This document shows positions 6,688 to 13,955 of a DNA stretch of 35,454 nt, one piece after another. A program made the position numbers and the translations under genes. Numbering within the stretch: the first letter of the stretch is position 1; each line of letters opens with the position of its first letter. The notes below the pieces were generated by a model. That model did not search any database, was not told the origin of the DNA, and saw only the letters and a program-made list of their open reading frames with translations. Source of the stretch: an uncultured cyanobacterium (lineage in GTDB: Bacteria > Cyanobacteriota > Cyanobacteriia > PCC-6307 > Cyanobiaceae); contig CAIOXF010000115.1 in assembly GCA_903862155.1 (NCBI GenBank), forward strand, positions 1-35,454. Reading direction: 5' to 3'.

Positions 6688-7551
6688 TCAGGAATCGCGT
6701 CCGCCACGGCTCCGCTTGGAGGTGCGGCGACGTTTCCGGAGCACGAACCGGTTGCTGGGCTTGTTCCGCTTACGGGTCTTCAGACCCAGGGCGGGCTTGC
6801 CCCAAGGGGTGACAGGGCCGGAGCGACCGATCGGAGCGCGGCCCTCACCACCACCGTGGGGGTGGTCGCAGGGGTTCATCACCGAACCGCGCACTTCAGG
6901 ACGGCGACCCAGCCAGCGCTTGCGGCCGGCCTTGCCGAGGCTGGTGTTGCGCACCTCGGAGTTACCCACTTCGCCGAGGGTGGCGTAGCACTCGCGGCGC
7001 ACCAGGCGCACCTCGGTAGAAGGCAGCTTGAGGGCGACGTAGTCGCCTTCCTTGGCCATCACCTGGGCGCTGGCACCGGCGGTGCGCACCATCTGACCGC
7101 CGCGACCGGCGTACAACTCCACGTTGTGGACGCTGGAGCCGAGGGGGATGGCCGAGAGGGGGAGGGCGTTGCCGGTTTCGATCGGGGCGTCGGGACCCGA
7201 CACCACGGTCTGACCGATCTCAATGCCGCCCGGAGCCAGGATGTAGCGCTTCTCGCCGTCGGCGTAGAAGAGCAGCGCCAGGCGGGCGTTGCGATGGGGG
7301 TCGTAGTGGATGGCCGCCACCTTCGCCGTCACGCCGTGCTTGTCACGACGGAAATCGACGATGCGGTAGAGGCGCTTGTGGCCACCACCGCGGTGGCGGC
7401 AGGTGATCACACCGCGGTTGTTGCGGCCCTTGCGGCGGTGCTTGGCCACCACCAGGCCCCGCTCGCGACCGCGACCGGTGACTTCCGAGAAGTCGCTGGC
7501 GACACGGGTGCGGGTGCCGGGGGTGATGGGGCGGTAGTTACGGATTGCCAT
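6688..7551 (-). CDS. rplB: 50S ribosomal protein L2 (uL2)
   Basis: L2 is a core 50S protein needed for subunit association and peptidyl transferase function. The 287-residue product begins MAIRNYRPITPGTRTRVASD and contains RNNRGVITCRHRGGGHKRLY and the C-terminal signature VRGSVMNPCDHPHGGGEGRA, which holds the conserved His near the peptidyl transferase centre. It ends in a strongly basic tail (RFVLRKRRRTSKRSRGGRDS). It starts 15 bp after the rplW stop. Confidence 0.98.
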   Translation of the reverse strand: MAIRNYRPITPGTRTRVASDFSEVTGRGRERGLVVAKHRRKGRNNRGVITCRHRGGGHKRLYRIVDFRRDKHGVTAKVAAIHYDPHRNARLALLFYADGEKRYILAPGGIEIGQTVVSGPDAPIETGNALPLSAIPLGSSVHNVELYAGRGGQMVRTAGASAQVMAKEGDYVALKLPSTEVRLVRRECYATLGEVGNSEVRNTSLGKAGRKRWLGRRPEVRGSVMNPCDHPHGGGEGRAPIGRSGPVTPWGKPALGLKTRKRNKPSNRFVLRKRRRTSKRSRGGRDS

Positions 7552-7566
7552 GACGTTTCAGACCCC

Positions 7567-7869
7567 TCAGGACTCAGGGAACAGCTGGATGGCGTTGCCC
7601 TCGGCCAGGCGCACCACGGCCTTCTTCACCTGGGCGCGCTTGCCGGCGAACCGGCCCACGCGACGGGTGCGACGGGGGGGATTCATGGTGCTCACGCCCA
7701 CCACCTTCACATCGAACAGCGACTCGACAGCCGCCTTGATGTCGGGCTTGGCAGCCCGGTGGTCCACCTCAAAGGTGTACTGGTTGAGTTCGAGGGCCCG
7801 GGTGGCCTTCTCGGTGATCAGCGGCCGACGGATCACATCCGCAAGCCGGCCTGCAAAACGCTCAGACAT
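7567..7869 (-). CDS. rplW: 50S ribosomal protein L23 (uL23)
   Basis: L23 is the main docking protein for trigger factor and SRP at the tunnel exit. The 100-residue product has RRPLITEKATRALELNQYTF near the N-terminus and the segment AVESLFDVKVVGVSTMNPPR, followed by a basic loop RRTRRVGRFAGKRAQVKKAV. Its start overlaps the end of rplD by 8 bp, consistent with translational coupling. Confidence 0.98.
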   Translation of the reverse strand: MSERFAGRLADVIRRPLITEKATRALELNQYTFEVDHRAAKPDIKAAVESLFDVKVVGVSTMNPPRRTRRVGRFAGKRAQVKKAVVRLAEGNAIQLFPES

Positions 7870-8497
7870 CGCCGTAGACCTCCTGAATCTTCGCGAGGGC
7901 CTCCTCGCTCACCACCAACTTGTTGGCGTTGAGAAGGTCGAACACGTTGAGCTGATCAGCCGCGATCAGCTTCACCTTCTCGAGGTTGCGCACGGACTTG
8001 CGCACCACCTCAGAGGCGTTGTCGAGGATCACCAGCACCTTCGAGCCGGCATCGATACCGAAACGGCTCAGGGCGGCAGTGATTTCCTTGGTTTTCGGTG
8101 CATCCAGACCGGCACCGAAGCCTTTCACCACGGTGATGTCCGCCACGCGGCTCATCAGGGCGGTACGCAGGGCGAGGCGACGCTCCTTGCGGTTCATCGC
8201 CAGGTTGTAGGAGCGGGGCTTGGGGCCGAACACCACACCACCACCGGGACGCAGCGGGGTGCGGATCGAGCCCTGGCGGGCGCGACCGGTGCCCTTCTGC
8301 TTGTAGGGCTTACGGCCACCACCGGCTACCTCGGCACGGGTCAGCGTGCTGGCGGTGCCCTGACGGGCGTGGGCCAGCTGACGAACCACGGCGCGGTGCA
8401 CCAGGTCTGTAGCGGAACTTTCCTTGGCGACCTTCAGATCCAGGGCAGCCTTGCCGGCTTCCTTGCCCTGCCAGTCGCGGATAACGCAATCAGCCAT
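7862..8497 (-). CDS. rplD: 50S ribosomal protein L4 (uL4)
   Basis: L4 lines the exit tunnel and, in gammaproteobacteria, represses the S10 operon by binding its leader. The 211-residue product has VVRQLAHARQGTASTLTRAE followed by the extended loop GGGRKPYKQKGTGRARQGSI and the segment GGGVVFGPKPRSYNLAMNRK. A strong AGGAGG precedes the start at 8497. It begins 11 bp after rplC and overlaps rplW by 8 bp. Confidence 0.98.
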   Translation of the reverse strand: MADCVIRDWQGKEAGKAALDLKVAKESSATDLVHRAVVRQLAHARQGTASTLTRAEVAGGGRKPYKQKGTGRARQGSIRTPLRPGGGVVFGPKPRSYNLAMNRKERRLALRTALMSRVADITVVKGFGAGLDAPKTKEITAALSRFGIDAGSKVLVILDNASEVVRKSVRNLEKVKLIAADQLNVFDLLNANKLVVSEEALAKIQEVYGDV

Positions 8498-8508
8498 CGG
8501 TCTCCTCC

Positions 8509-9156
8509 TCAGTTACCTGCCTTGGCACCCACCCGCTTGGCGGGGCGGATGTTGAGCAGCGAGCCGGGCTTGCCGGGCACCGAGCCCTTCACCACCAGCA
8601 GGTTGCGCTCGGTGTCCACCTTCAGGATCACCAGGCCACGGGTGGTGGTTTGCTTGCCGCCGTAACGGCCCGCCATGCGCTTGCCGGGATACACGCGGCC
8701 CGGCGTGGTGCCAGCACCGGTGGAGCCGGGCTCACGGTGGTTCTTCGAACCGTGGGTCATCGGACCGCGGCTGAAGCCGTGACGCTTCTGGTAGCCGGCG
8801 AAACCGCGACCCATGGTGTCGCCGCTCACATCGACTTTCTGGCCGGCCTCGAAGGCTTCGACCGTGATGGAGCCACCCAGCTCGAGACCGTCGACGTTGT
8901 CGACGCGGTACTCCTTGAGGTGACGGAGCAGCTCATCGCCCGACTTGGCCAGGTGACCCTGGGCGGGCTTGTTGACGAGCTTTTCGCGAATATCGCCGAA
9001 ACCGAGCTGGACGGCGTTGTAGCCGTCGGTGCTGGTGGTTTTGAGCTGAGTGATGCGGCAGGGGCCAGCCTCGATCACGGTGACCGGGATGGATCTGCCC
9101 TCTTCATCGAAGAACTGGGACATGCCCAGTTTCTTCCCAAGAATGCCGATGGACAT
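8509..9156 (-). CDS. rplC: 50S ribosomal protein L3 (uL3), first gene of the cluster
   Basis: L3 nucleates 50S assembly and reaches the peptidyl transferase centre with a long loop. The 215-residue product starts MSIGILGKKLGMSQFFDEEG and contains the signature FAGYQKRHGFSRGPMTHGSK, then HREPGSTGAGTTPGRVYPGK. rplC is the first gene of this cluster. rpsJ, which leads the E. coli S10 operon, is not present, as expected for cyanobacteria. The start has no clear Shine-Dalgarno (upstream bases are pyrimidine-rich), unlike several genes downstream. Confidence 0.98.
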   Translation of the reverse strand: MSIGILGKKLGMSQFFDEEGRSIPVTVIEAGPCRITQLKTTSTDGYNAVQLGFGDIREKLVNKPAQGHLAKSGDELLRHLKEYRVDNVDGLELGGSITVEAFEAGQKVDVSGDTMGRGFAGYQKRHGFSRGPMTHGSKNHREPGSTGAGTTPGRVYPGKRMAGRYGGKQTTTRGLVILKVDTERNLLVVKGSVPGKPGSLLNIRPAKRVGAKAGN

Positions 9157-9183
9157 AGGAAGGGGAACAACGCCAGCTGGACC

Positions 9184-9220
9184 ACCGGTGGCCTCTGCCG
9201 CAAGGCAGAAACGAGCCGGT
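9184..9220 (-). promoter_or_regulatory. Stem-loop in the rplC 5' leader
   Basis: TCTGCC (9209-9204 on the minus strand) pairs with GGCAGA (9199-9194) across a 4-base loop, and an outer ACCGG/CCGGT pair (9220-9216 with 9188-9184) closes it through an internal loop. It ends 27 bp before the rplC ATG. A leader structure at the head of an r-protein operon is a natural autoregulation site, but no known leader motif is recognised. Confidence 0.35.
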
Positions 9221-9371
9221 GAAGCTGCGTACAGATGCTTTGTCTGCTGGTCCGGAGAAGTCGGCGGGCAGGGCGTATCCCAGTCAGGGATTTGCAGGCC
9301 AGGGCGATTTCGAAGGGCTAGCGGGACGTCGATGCGTCTGTGTCAGCGGGGCTGGGACTTGCTGGAACCGG

Positions 9372-9388
9372 ACCCGATGGAATCGGGT
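9372..9388. repeat. Perfect 7-bp inverted repeat
   Basis: ACCCGAT (9372-9378) and ATCGGGT (9382-9388) flank a 3-base GGA loop in the middle of the rplC/ndhN intergenic region. No T-tract follows on either strand, so it is not a terminator. It could be an operator or an RNA hairpin. Confidence 0.5.
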
Positions 9389-9567
9389 GCGTTTGGCAGT
9401 TTCCCGACGGGTGAACAGCACGTGGTGAAACCTCGAGCTGCCCAGTCCGTACTGGCCTGGGACGACCACCACCACTGGCGATCGTTGTGCCTTGTTCTGG
9501 AGGCCCGGCTAGCGGACGGGCGCAGATCAATTGCACAGCCAACAACAATACCTCATGACTCTCTACC

Positions 9568-9583
9568 CAGGGTTTGAACCCTG
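9568..9583. repeat. 16-bp palindrome upstream of ndhN
   Basis: CAGGGTTTGAACCCTG is perfectly self-complementary apart from the central TG, and its right end lies 35 bp before the ndhN ATG. The position fits either an operator or a hairpin in the ndhN 5' leader. It does not match the NtcA (GTA-N8-TAC) pattern. Confidence 0.5.
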
Positions 9584-9618
9584 CTGCCAGACTCTCCCGA
9601 GCTGTTCTGGCCCGCGCG

Positions 9619-10080
9619 ATGCCTCTGCTGCTTTCCGGCCGTGGATTCCGGCAGGCTCTGGAAGCATCGGGTGCGCTGGCCCTGTTTGCGCCCCTCGAAG
9701 GTGGCGCCGAAACCCGACTGCTGCGCCGGATGCGGGCCGCAGGCTATCGAGCCATGATCACGTCCGCCCGTGGGTTGGGCGATCCCGAGGCCTATCTGCT
9801 TCAGGCCCATGGTGTGCGCCCCCCTCACCTGGGTCACCAGAGCGTGGGACGCGGCGCGGCTGTGGGTGACGTGCAGCGTGTGATGCCCCAGCTCGGTGCC
9901 CTGCTGGAAGGCACGGCGCCGATCCTGCTGTGGCTGCTGGAGGGTCAGGTGCTCTCCAGCGCGGAACTCGCCTCGCTGGTGAACCTGGCCCAGCGCGAGC
10001 CCCGGCTGAAGCTTGTGGTGGAGATGGGAGGAGCCCGGGCCCTGCGCTGGCAGCCCCTCCAGCAGCTCATTGCTGGCTAA
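9619..10080 (+). CDS. ndhN: NAD(P)H-quinone oxidoreductase subunit N
   Basis: NdhN is a cyanobacteria/chloroplast-specific hydrophilic subunit of the thylakoid NDH-1 complex, which drives cyclic electron flow, respiration and CO2 uptake. The 153-residue product starts MPLLLSGRGFRQALEASGAL and has the family block FAPLEGGAETRLLRRMRAAG and the central ARGLGDPEAYLLQAHGVRPP; its C-terminal block reads REPRLKLVVEMGGARALRWQ. The frame is open further upstream to 9574, but the family N-terminus fits the ATG at 9619. The 3' end overlaps the likely ldpA start. Confidence 0.95.
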   Translation: MPLLLSGRGFRQALEASGALALFAPLEGGAETRLLRRMRAAGYRAMITSARGLGDPEAYLLQAHGVRPPHLGHQSVGRGAAVGDVQRVMPQLGALLEGTAPILLWLLEGQVLSSAELASLVNLAQREPRLKLVVEMGGARALRWQPLQQLIAG

Positions 10081-11137
10081 GCCACGCTCCCCGGATCAGG
10101 CCCTCGCCCACGGCGTGTGGGTGAAGTGGATTGGGGGTGCCAGCAACCAGGACCTGCCGGCCATCCAAGACCTTGCGGGTATTTATGCCCTCGCCGGGGT
10201 GCATTGCCTGGATGTGGCAGCTGATCCGGCGGTCGTGGCTGCCGCCAGGCGCGGCATCGCCTGGGCTGCCGATCACGGGGCTGAGCGCCCCTGGCTGATG
10301 GTGAGCCTCAGCGATGGCGCGGATCCCCACTTCCGCAAGGCCTGGTTCGATCCGGCCCATTGCCCCGCCGAGTGCCCCCGGCCCTGCGAGCGCGTCTGTC
10401 CGGCCCAGGCGATTGGCGTTCCGGCCACCGGCCAGGCTGGTGTGCTGACGGAACGCTGTTACGGATGTGGCCGCTGCCTGCCCTCCTGCCCTCTGGGTTT
10501 GATTGAGGAGCGCGATCACCAGCTCACCTCCGCGGCCGTGGCGCCGTTGCTGGCCGCTCTTCGCCCCGATGCGGTGGAGCTGCATACCCGGCTCGGACGC
10601 GGAGAGGCCTTTGCCCAGCGGGTCGAGCAGCTGCGGGCGTCTGGGGTGCCCCTGAAGCGTCTGGCGGTGAGTTGCGGACTGGAGCCGGCAGTCGGTGAGC
10701 GAGCTACGCCACTGCCGGTGAGCCCAAGCGAGCTTGCCGCGGAGCTGTGGCACCGCTTTGCCGTGCTGCGGGCGGCGGGTTACCGCCCCCTTTGGCAGCT
10801 CGACGGCCGGCCGATGAGCGGTGATGTGGGTGCGGGCACGGCCCATGCGGCCGTGAATCTGGCGATGGCGGTGGCCGCTCAATCGCCCCCTGGACCCCTG
10901 CAGCTGGCGGGCGGCACCAACGCCCATAGCCTGGCGGTGCTGGAGCGCCAGGGCTCGAAGGGAACCGTGGTGCGCGGGGTGGCTTTCGGGGGTGTGGCGC
11001 GCAGCCTGCTCCAGCCCCTGCTCCAGCAGGCCCAGGAACGGGGCCGCACCCTGCTCGCTGATGCCAGCCTCTGGCCCCAGGCCCTGGCGCTGGCTGAGGG
11101 GCTGGTACGGCCCTGGCTGGCGCTGGAACGCCGCTAG
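10070..11137 (+). CDS. ldpA: LdpA-like circadian input protein with two iron-sulfur cluster motifs
   Basis: In Synechococcus elongatus LdpA is an iron-sulfur protein that conveys cellular redox state to the KaiABC clock. The product has the ASNQDLPAI N-terminal motif and two 4Fe-4S ligand sets in one stretch: Cys98, 102, 106, 110 (CX3CX3CX3C) and Cys130, 133, 136, 140 (CX2CX2CX3C). No ATG exists near the 5' end. TTG at 10070 gives 355 residues, close to the family length (about 350), and overlaps ndhN by 11 bp. GTG at 10115 is the alternative. The ndhN overlap suggests coupled expression with NDH-1. Confidence 0.88.
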   Translation: MLAKPRSPDQALAHGVWVKWIGGASNQDLPAIQDLAGIYALAGVHCLDVAADPAVVAAARRGIAWAADHGAERPWLMVSLSDGADPHFRKAWFDPAHCPAECPRPCERVCPAQAIGVPATGQAGVLTERCYGCGRCLPSCPLGLIEERDHQLTSAAVAPLLAALRPDAVELHTRLGRGEAFAQRVEQLRASGVPLKRLAVSCGLEPAVGERATPLPVSPSELAAELWHRFAVLRAAGYRPLWQLDGRPMSGDVGAGTAHAAVNLAMAVAAQSPPGPLQLAGGTNAHSLAVLERQGSKGTVVRGVAFGGVARSLLQPLLQQAQERGRTLLADASLWPQALALAEGLVRPWLALERR

Positions 11138-11208
11138 AACGGTTCGAGCGCGACGCCCTCTCCATCACCACCCAGCGCATCACTGACGATCTCGACCGCC
11201 TGCTGGCC

Positions 11209-12834
11209 GTGCTGCCGCCAGCCGTGCAAGCGGCGCTCGAACCGGGCGACGCCCGCGACCAGCTGCTGGAAGTGGTGCTGGATCTGGGCCGGGTGCCGGA
11301 GGCCCGTTACCCCGGCCGGGTGAAAGAGCTTGGTGATCGGCCGATCGAGCGGGCCGATCTGGCGGCTGTGCTGGAGCAACTCGGGCCCTTCGGCGGCGAC
11401 AACCGCGCCGGCATTGAGCGCACCCTCCACCGCATCAGTGCCATCCGGAATCGCACCGGCGAGGTGGTGGGCCTCACCTGCCGGGTGGGCCGGGCGGTGT
11501 TCGGCACGGTGGTGATGGTGCGCGACCTGCTCGATTCCGGCAGCTCCTTGCTGCTGATGGGCCGCCCTGGTGTGGGTAAGACCACCGCCCTCCGGGAGAT
11601 CGCCCGAGTGTTGGCCGATGAGCTCGGCAAGCGGGTGGTCGTGATCGACACCAGCAATGAGATCGCCGGGGATGGTGACATTCCCCATCCGGCGATCGGC
11701 CGGGCCCGGCGCATGCAGGTGGCCCGGCCTGAACTGCAGCACCAGGTGATGATCGAGGCGGTGGAAAACCACATGCCGGAAGTCATCGTGATCGATGAAA
11801 TCGGCACCGAGTTGGAGGCCCAGGCGGCGCGCACCATCGCCGAGCGGGGTGTGATGCTCGTGGCCACGGCCCACGGCAATGAGCTCGCCAACCTGATCAA
11901 GAACCCCACCCTCAGCGATCTGGTGGGTGGGATTCAGTCGGTGACCCTGGGGGATGAGGAGGCCCGCCGCCGCCGCACCCAGAAGACGGTGCTGGAACGG
12001 GCCGCCGAGCCCACCTTCCCAATGGCGGTGGAGATGCACAGCCGCCATCGCTGGCTCGTGCATGCCGATGTGGCGCGCACGGTGGATCTGCTGCTGCGGG
12101 GTCAGGCGGCCCGGCCCCAAGTGCGGGAGCTGGCTGCTGATGGGCAGGTGCGGCTGGCGGAATCCCCAGCGCCCAAGGTGCCCGCACCTCCAGCGCCCAC
12201 GAGCCGGGTGGCGGCGGGCCCGCGCCTGGTTCAACGCCCCCTGCCTCCCCTGCAGGAACCCGAGGCGCTGATCGAGGAACTCGATGGGCCGCCGGAGCCG
12301 GCTGAGGAGGCCCCAGCCTCCGCCGCTTCCAATCAGCCGCTGCGCGTCTATGGCGCCGGTATCAGCCGTTCACTGCTGGATCAGGTGGCCCGGGCCCGGC
12401 GTCTGCCGGTGGAAACGGCCCCCAGCGTGGAGCTGGCCGATGTGGTGCTGAGCGTGCGTCAGCAGCTGGGCCGGGATCCCCATGTGCGTCGCCACGCTCA
12501 GGAGCTGGGGATTCCGATCCTGGTGATCAAGAGCGGCGCTCTGCCCCAGATCCAGCGGGGCCTGGAGCGTTTGCTGGAGCGGCGCCACAGCGCGGTTGCA
12601 GCGGCTCCGGGTGCTCCTGCAACCGCCCCCGATGCCGACGACCTCCATGCGGCTCTGGAGGAATGCCGGCTGGCGGTGGAGCAGGTGGTGCTCCCCCAGG
12701 GGCGGCCTGTGGAGCTGCTGCCCCGAAGTGAGCGCGTGCGCCGTCTGCAGGCCGAACTGGCTGCCCGTTACCGGCTGCGTTCGGCTGAGTTCGGCCGCGG
12801 CCGCGAGCAGCGCCTACGGGTGTTTCCCGCCTGA
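11209..12834 (+). CDS. Ycf45-type AAA ATPase with C-terminal R3H-like domain
   Basis: This is a cyanobacterial/plastid Ycf45-family protein, related to the SpoIIIAA-type P-loop ATPases, of unknown cellular role; it probably binds single-stranded nucleic acid through its R3H domain. The 541-residue frame has Walker A GRPGVGKTT (118-126), Walker B VIVIDEIG (about 192-199), a Pro/Ala-rich linker (about 325-380), and a C-terminal ELLPRSERVRRLQAELAARY segment typical of these R3H proteins. The first canonical start is GTG at 11209. The same frame is open upstream from 11098 and encodes ITDDLDRLLAVLPP just before it, which looks like the family N-terminus but has no ATG, GTG or TTG. Confidence 0.85.
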   Translation: MLPPAVQAALEPGDARDQLLEVVLDLGRVPEARYPGRVKELGDRPIERADLAAVLEQLGPFGGDNRAGIERTLHRISAIRNRTGEVVGLTCRVGRAVFGTVVMVRDLLDSGSSLLLMGRPGVGKTTALREIARVLADELGKRVVVIDTSNEIAGDGDIPHPAIGRARRMQVARPELQHQVMIEAVENHMPEVIVIDEIGTELEAQAARTIAERGVMLVATAHGNELANLIKNPTLSDLVGGIQSVTLGDEEARRRRTQKTVLERAAEPTFPMAVEMHSRHRWLVHADVARTVDLLLRGQAARPQVRELAADGQVRLAESPAPKVPAPPAPTSRVAAGPRLVQRPLPPLQEPEALIEELDGPPEPAEEAPASAASNQPLRVYGAGISRSLLDQVARARRLPVETAPSVELADVVLSVRQQLGRDPHVRRHAQELGIPILVIKSGALPQIQRGLERLLERRHSAVAAAPGAPATAPDADDLHAALEECRLAVEQVVLPQGRPVELLPRSERVRRLQAELAARYRLRSAEFGRGREQRLRVFPA

Positions 12835-12847
12835 GGGCGGGCCTGAG

Positions 12848-12878
12848 TTGACGAAGGTCCCGGCGCTGTGGGTAACTA
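12848..12878 (+). promoter_or_regulatory. Putative promoter of tRNA-Gln
   Basis: TTGACG (12848-12853) resembles a -35 element and TAACTA (12873-12878) a weak -10, with a 19-bp spacer. They lie about 40 bp before the mature tRNA-Gln 5' end. An inverted repeat, GCGCTG (12863-12868) and CAGCGC (12888-12893), brackets the -10 element. Confidence 0.4.
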
Positions 12879-12901
12879 GCTGAACGCCAGCGCTGCAGGT
12901 G

Positions 12902-12917
12902 CTGGGGTTTTCCCCAG
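12902..12917 (+). repeat. Hairpin abutting the 5' end of tRNA-Gln
   Basis: CTGGGG-TTTT-CCCCAG forms a perfect 6-bp stem with a TTTT loop, and its last base (12917) directly precedes the first base of the mature tRNA (12918). It is not followed by a T-tract, so it is more likely a pre-tRNA leader hairpin than a terminator for the gene upstream. Confidence 0.6.
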
Positions 12918-12989
12918 TGGGCCGTCGCCAAGCGGTAAGGCAGCGGGTTTTGGTCCCGCCATTCCTAGGTTCGAATCCTAGCGGCCCAG
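12918..12989 (+). tRNA. tRNA-Gln (anticodon TTG)
   Basis: A complete 72-nt cloverleaf is present: acceptor TGGGCCG pairs with CGGCCCA, the anticodon arm GCGGG-TTTTGGT-CCCGC presents TTG, and the T-arm is CTAGG-TTCGAAT-CCTAG. CCA is not encoded. It lies between ycf45 and the HAD gene and is followed by an AT-rich palindrome. Confidence 0.97.
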
Positions 12990-12993
12990 TTTT

Positions 12994-13011
12994 ATCGGTT
13001 TTAAAACCGAT
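12994..13011 (+). repeat. AT-rich 18-bp palindrome after tRNA-Gln
   Basis: ATCGGTTTTAAAACCGAT is a perfect palindrome starting 4 bp after the tRNA and followed by TTTGC. It may act as a weak terminator or 3' processing hairpin for the tRNA transcript. The run of T after the stem is short. Confidence 0.45.
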
Positions 13012-13034
13012 TTGCATTCAATAGCTTTCGCTGA

Positions 13035-13781
13035 ATGAGAGCGCCGCTGCTCGTTTTTGATTTCGACGGCGTGCTCGTCGACGGCATGCGCGAGTACTGG
13101 TGGTCGGCCCGCGAGGCGGTGTTGGAGCTGGCCCCTGGGCTGGAGCTGCCCGAGCGGGCGCCCGAGGGCTTTGCGTTGCTACGTCCCCTGATCCACAAGG
13201 GTTGGGAGATGGTGCTGATGGCCGCCGAGCTCTCCCGCGCTGATCTGGATCTCGACGCCCTGCTGGCCCACTACGGCGAGGCCTTGGATCCTGCGCTGGC
13301 GCGATGGGGTTGGGATTCCGCCCTGCTGCAGAACACTCTGGAGCGGGTGCGCCATGGGGCCATCAGCGCCGATCGCGCCTCTTGGCTGGCCCTGCACAGC
13401 TTTTATCCCGGGGTGCCCGAGCGGCTCACAGCCCTGGCTCAGGAGGGGGCGGCCTGGATCGTGCTCACCACCAAGGGCGGTGCCTTTGCGCAAGAGCTGC
13501 TGGCGGCGGCTGGGCTGGCGCCGGCCGCGGTGTTCGGCCATGAGCAGGGCAGCAAGCCAGAGGTGCTCGCCCGTCTGCGGGAGCCCGGCCGCACGCTCTG
13601 GTTCGTGGAAGACCGCCGCCCCACCCTCGAGCTGGTGCGGGCCACCCCCGGCCTGGAGGCCGTGCGCTGCTTCCTGGTGAGCTGGGGTTACCTGGGGCCC
13701 GGAGATCGCGACCGGTTGCCGGAGGGGATTGCGCTGCTGGAGCCGCAGGCCTTCGCCGCCCCCCTGGCGCAGTGGCCCTGA
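13035..13781 (+). CDS. HAD-superfamily hydrolase
   Basis: This is a 248-residue haloacid-dehalogenase-type phosphatase. All four HAD motifs are visible: motif I DFDGVLVDG with nucleophile Asp9 and acid Asp11; motif II LTTKGG with Thr145/146; motif III Lys174 (GSKPEV); motif IV Glu192-Asp193 (VEDRRPT). The region between motifs I and II is mainly helical, as in C1-cap family members such as phosphoglycolate phosphatases. The substrate cannot be told from sequence. ATG 13035 lies 45 bp after the tRNA; the stop is followed 8 bp later by the LexA-like box of recA. Confidence 0.88.
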   Translation: MRAPLLVFDFDGVLVDGMREYWWSAREAVLELAPGLELPERAPEGFALLRPLIHKGWEMVLMAAELSRADLDLDALLAHYGEALDPALARWGWDSALLQNTLERVRHGAISADRASWLALHSFYPGVPERLTALAQEGAAWIVLTTKGGAFAQELLAAAGLAPAAVFGHEQGSKPEVLARLREPGRTLWFVEDRRPTLELVRATPGLEAVRCFLVSWGYLGPGDRDRLPEGIALLEPQAFAAPLAQWP

Positions 13782-13789
13782 GTTAGTAA

Positions 13790-13803
13790 AGTACGTGCGT
13801 ACT
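13790..13803 (+). promoter_or_regulatory. LexA-type (SOS) box upstream of recA
   Basis: AGTACGTGCGTACT has inverted AGTAC/GTACT arms with a 4-base centre. It resembles the cyanobacterial LexA consensus RGTAC-N3-D-GTWC-B, with one deviation (C at the D position). It lies 152 bp before the recA start, in the only intergenic stretch ahead of that gene. Confidence 0.65.
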
Positions 13804-13955
13804 ACACGCAATTGAGACGCCGGCCCCGTTCGGTGGCACTGGTTCTTCCGGAGCCGCAGGATGGCTGTTCAGGAATCCGGGATCGCCGCCCGTGGTGATC
13901 GTTCCAGTGGAGTCCTGCCTGTTGCGGCCCGTTCCTTCGCTGTTTATCGCTAGCC

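Larger units (their letters stand above)
9157..9618. other. Divergent intergenic region between rplC and ndhN
   Basis: This 462-bp stretch separates the r-protein cluster (minus) from ndhN (plus) and must hold both promoters. Short open frames cross it but none has family-like sequence, and I call no gene. It contains three clear inverted repeats: 9194-9209 (in the rplC leader), 9372-9388 and 9568-9583. I could not assign convincing -10/-35 pairs. TATTGT on the minus strand at 9550-9545 is a possible -10 for rplC. Confidence 0.6.

Noticed and set aside
6640..7932. 430-codon plus-strand open frame opposite rplB and rplW
   Set aside because: Both antisense genes are unmistakable ribosomal proteins. 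The plus frame is a low-complexity Gly/Ala/His/Thr product typical of a shadow frame.
9219..9428. 69-codon open frame in the rplC/ndhN spacer
   Set aside because: No ribosome binding site, no conserved-looking sequence, and it runs through the hairpin at 9372-9388.
9553..9625. tRNA-like T-loop (GGGTTCAAACCC) on the minus strand before ndhN
   Set aside because: No acceptor, D or anticodon arms can be folded around it; it is better described as the palindrome at 9568-9583.
12826..12841. Hairpin CCCGCC-TGAG-GGCGGG at the ycf45 stop codon as a terminator
   Set aside because: The stem overlaps the stop codon and no T-tract follows, so I do not call it a terminator.
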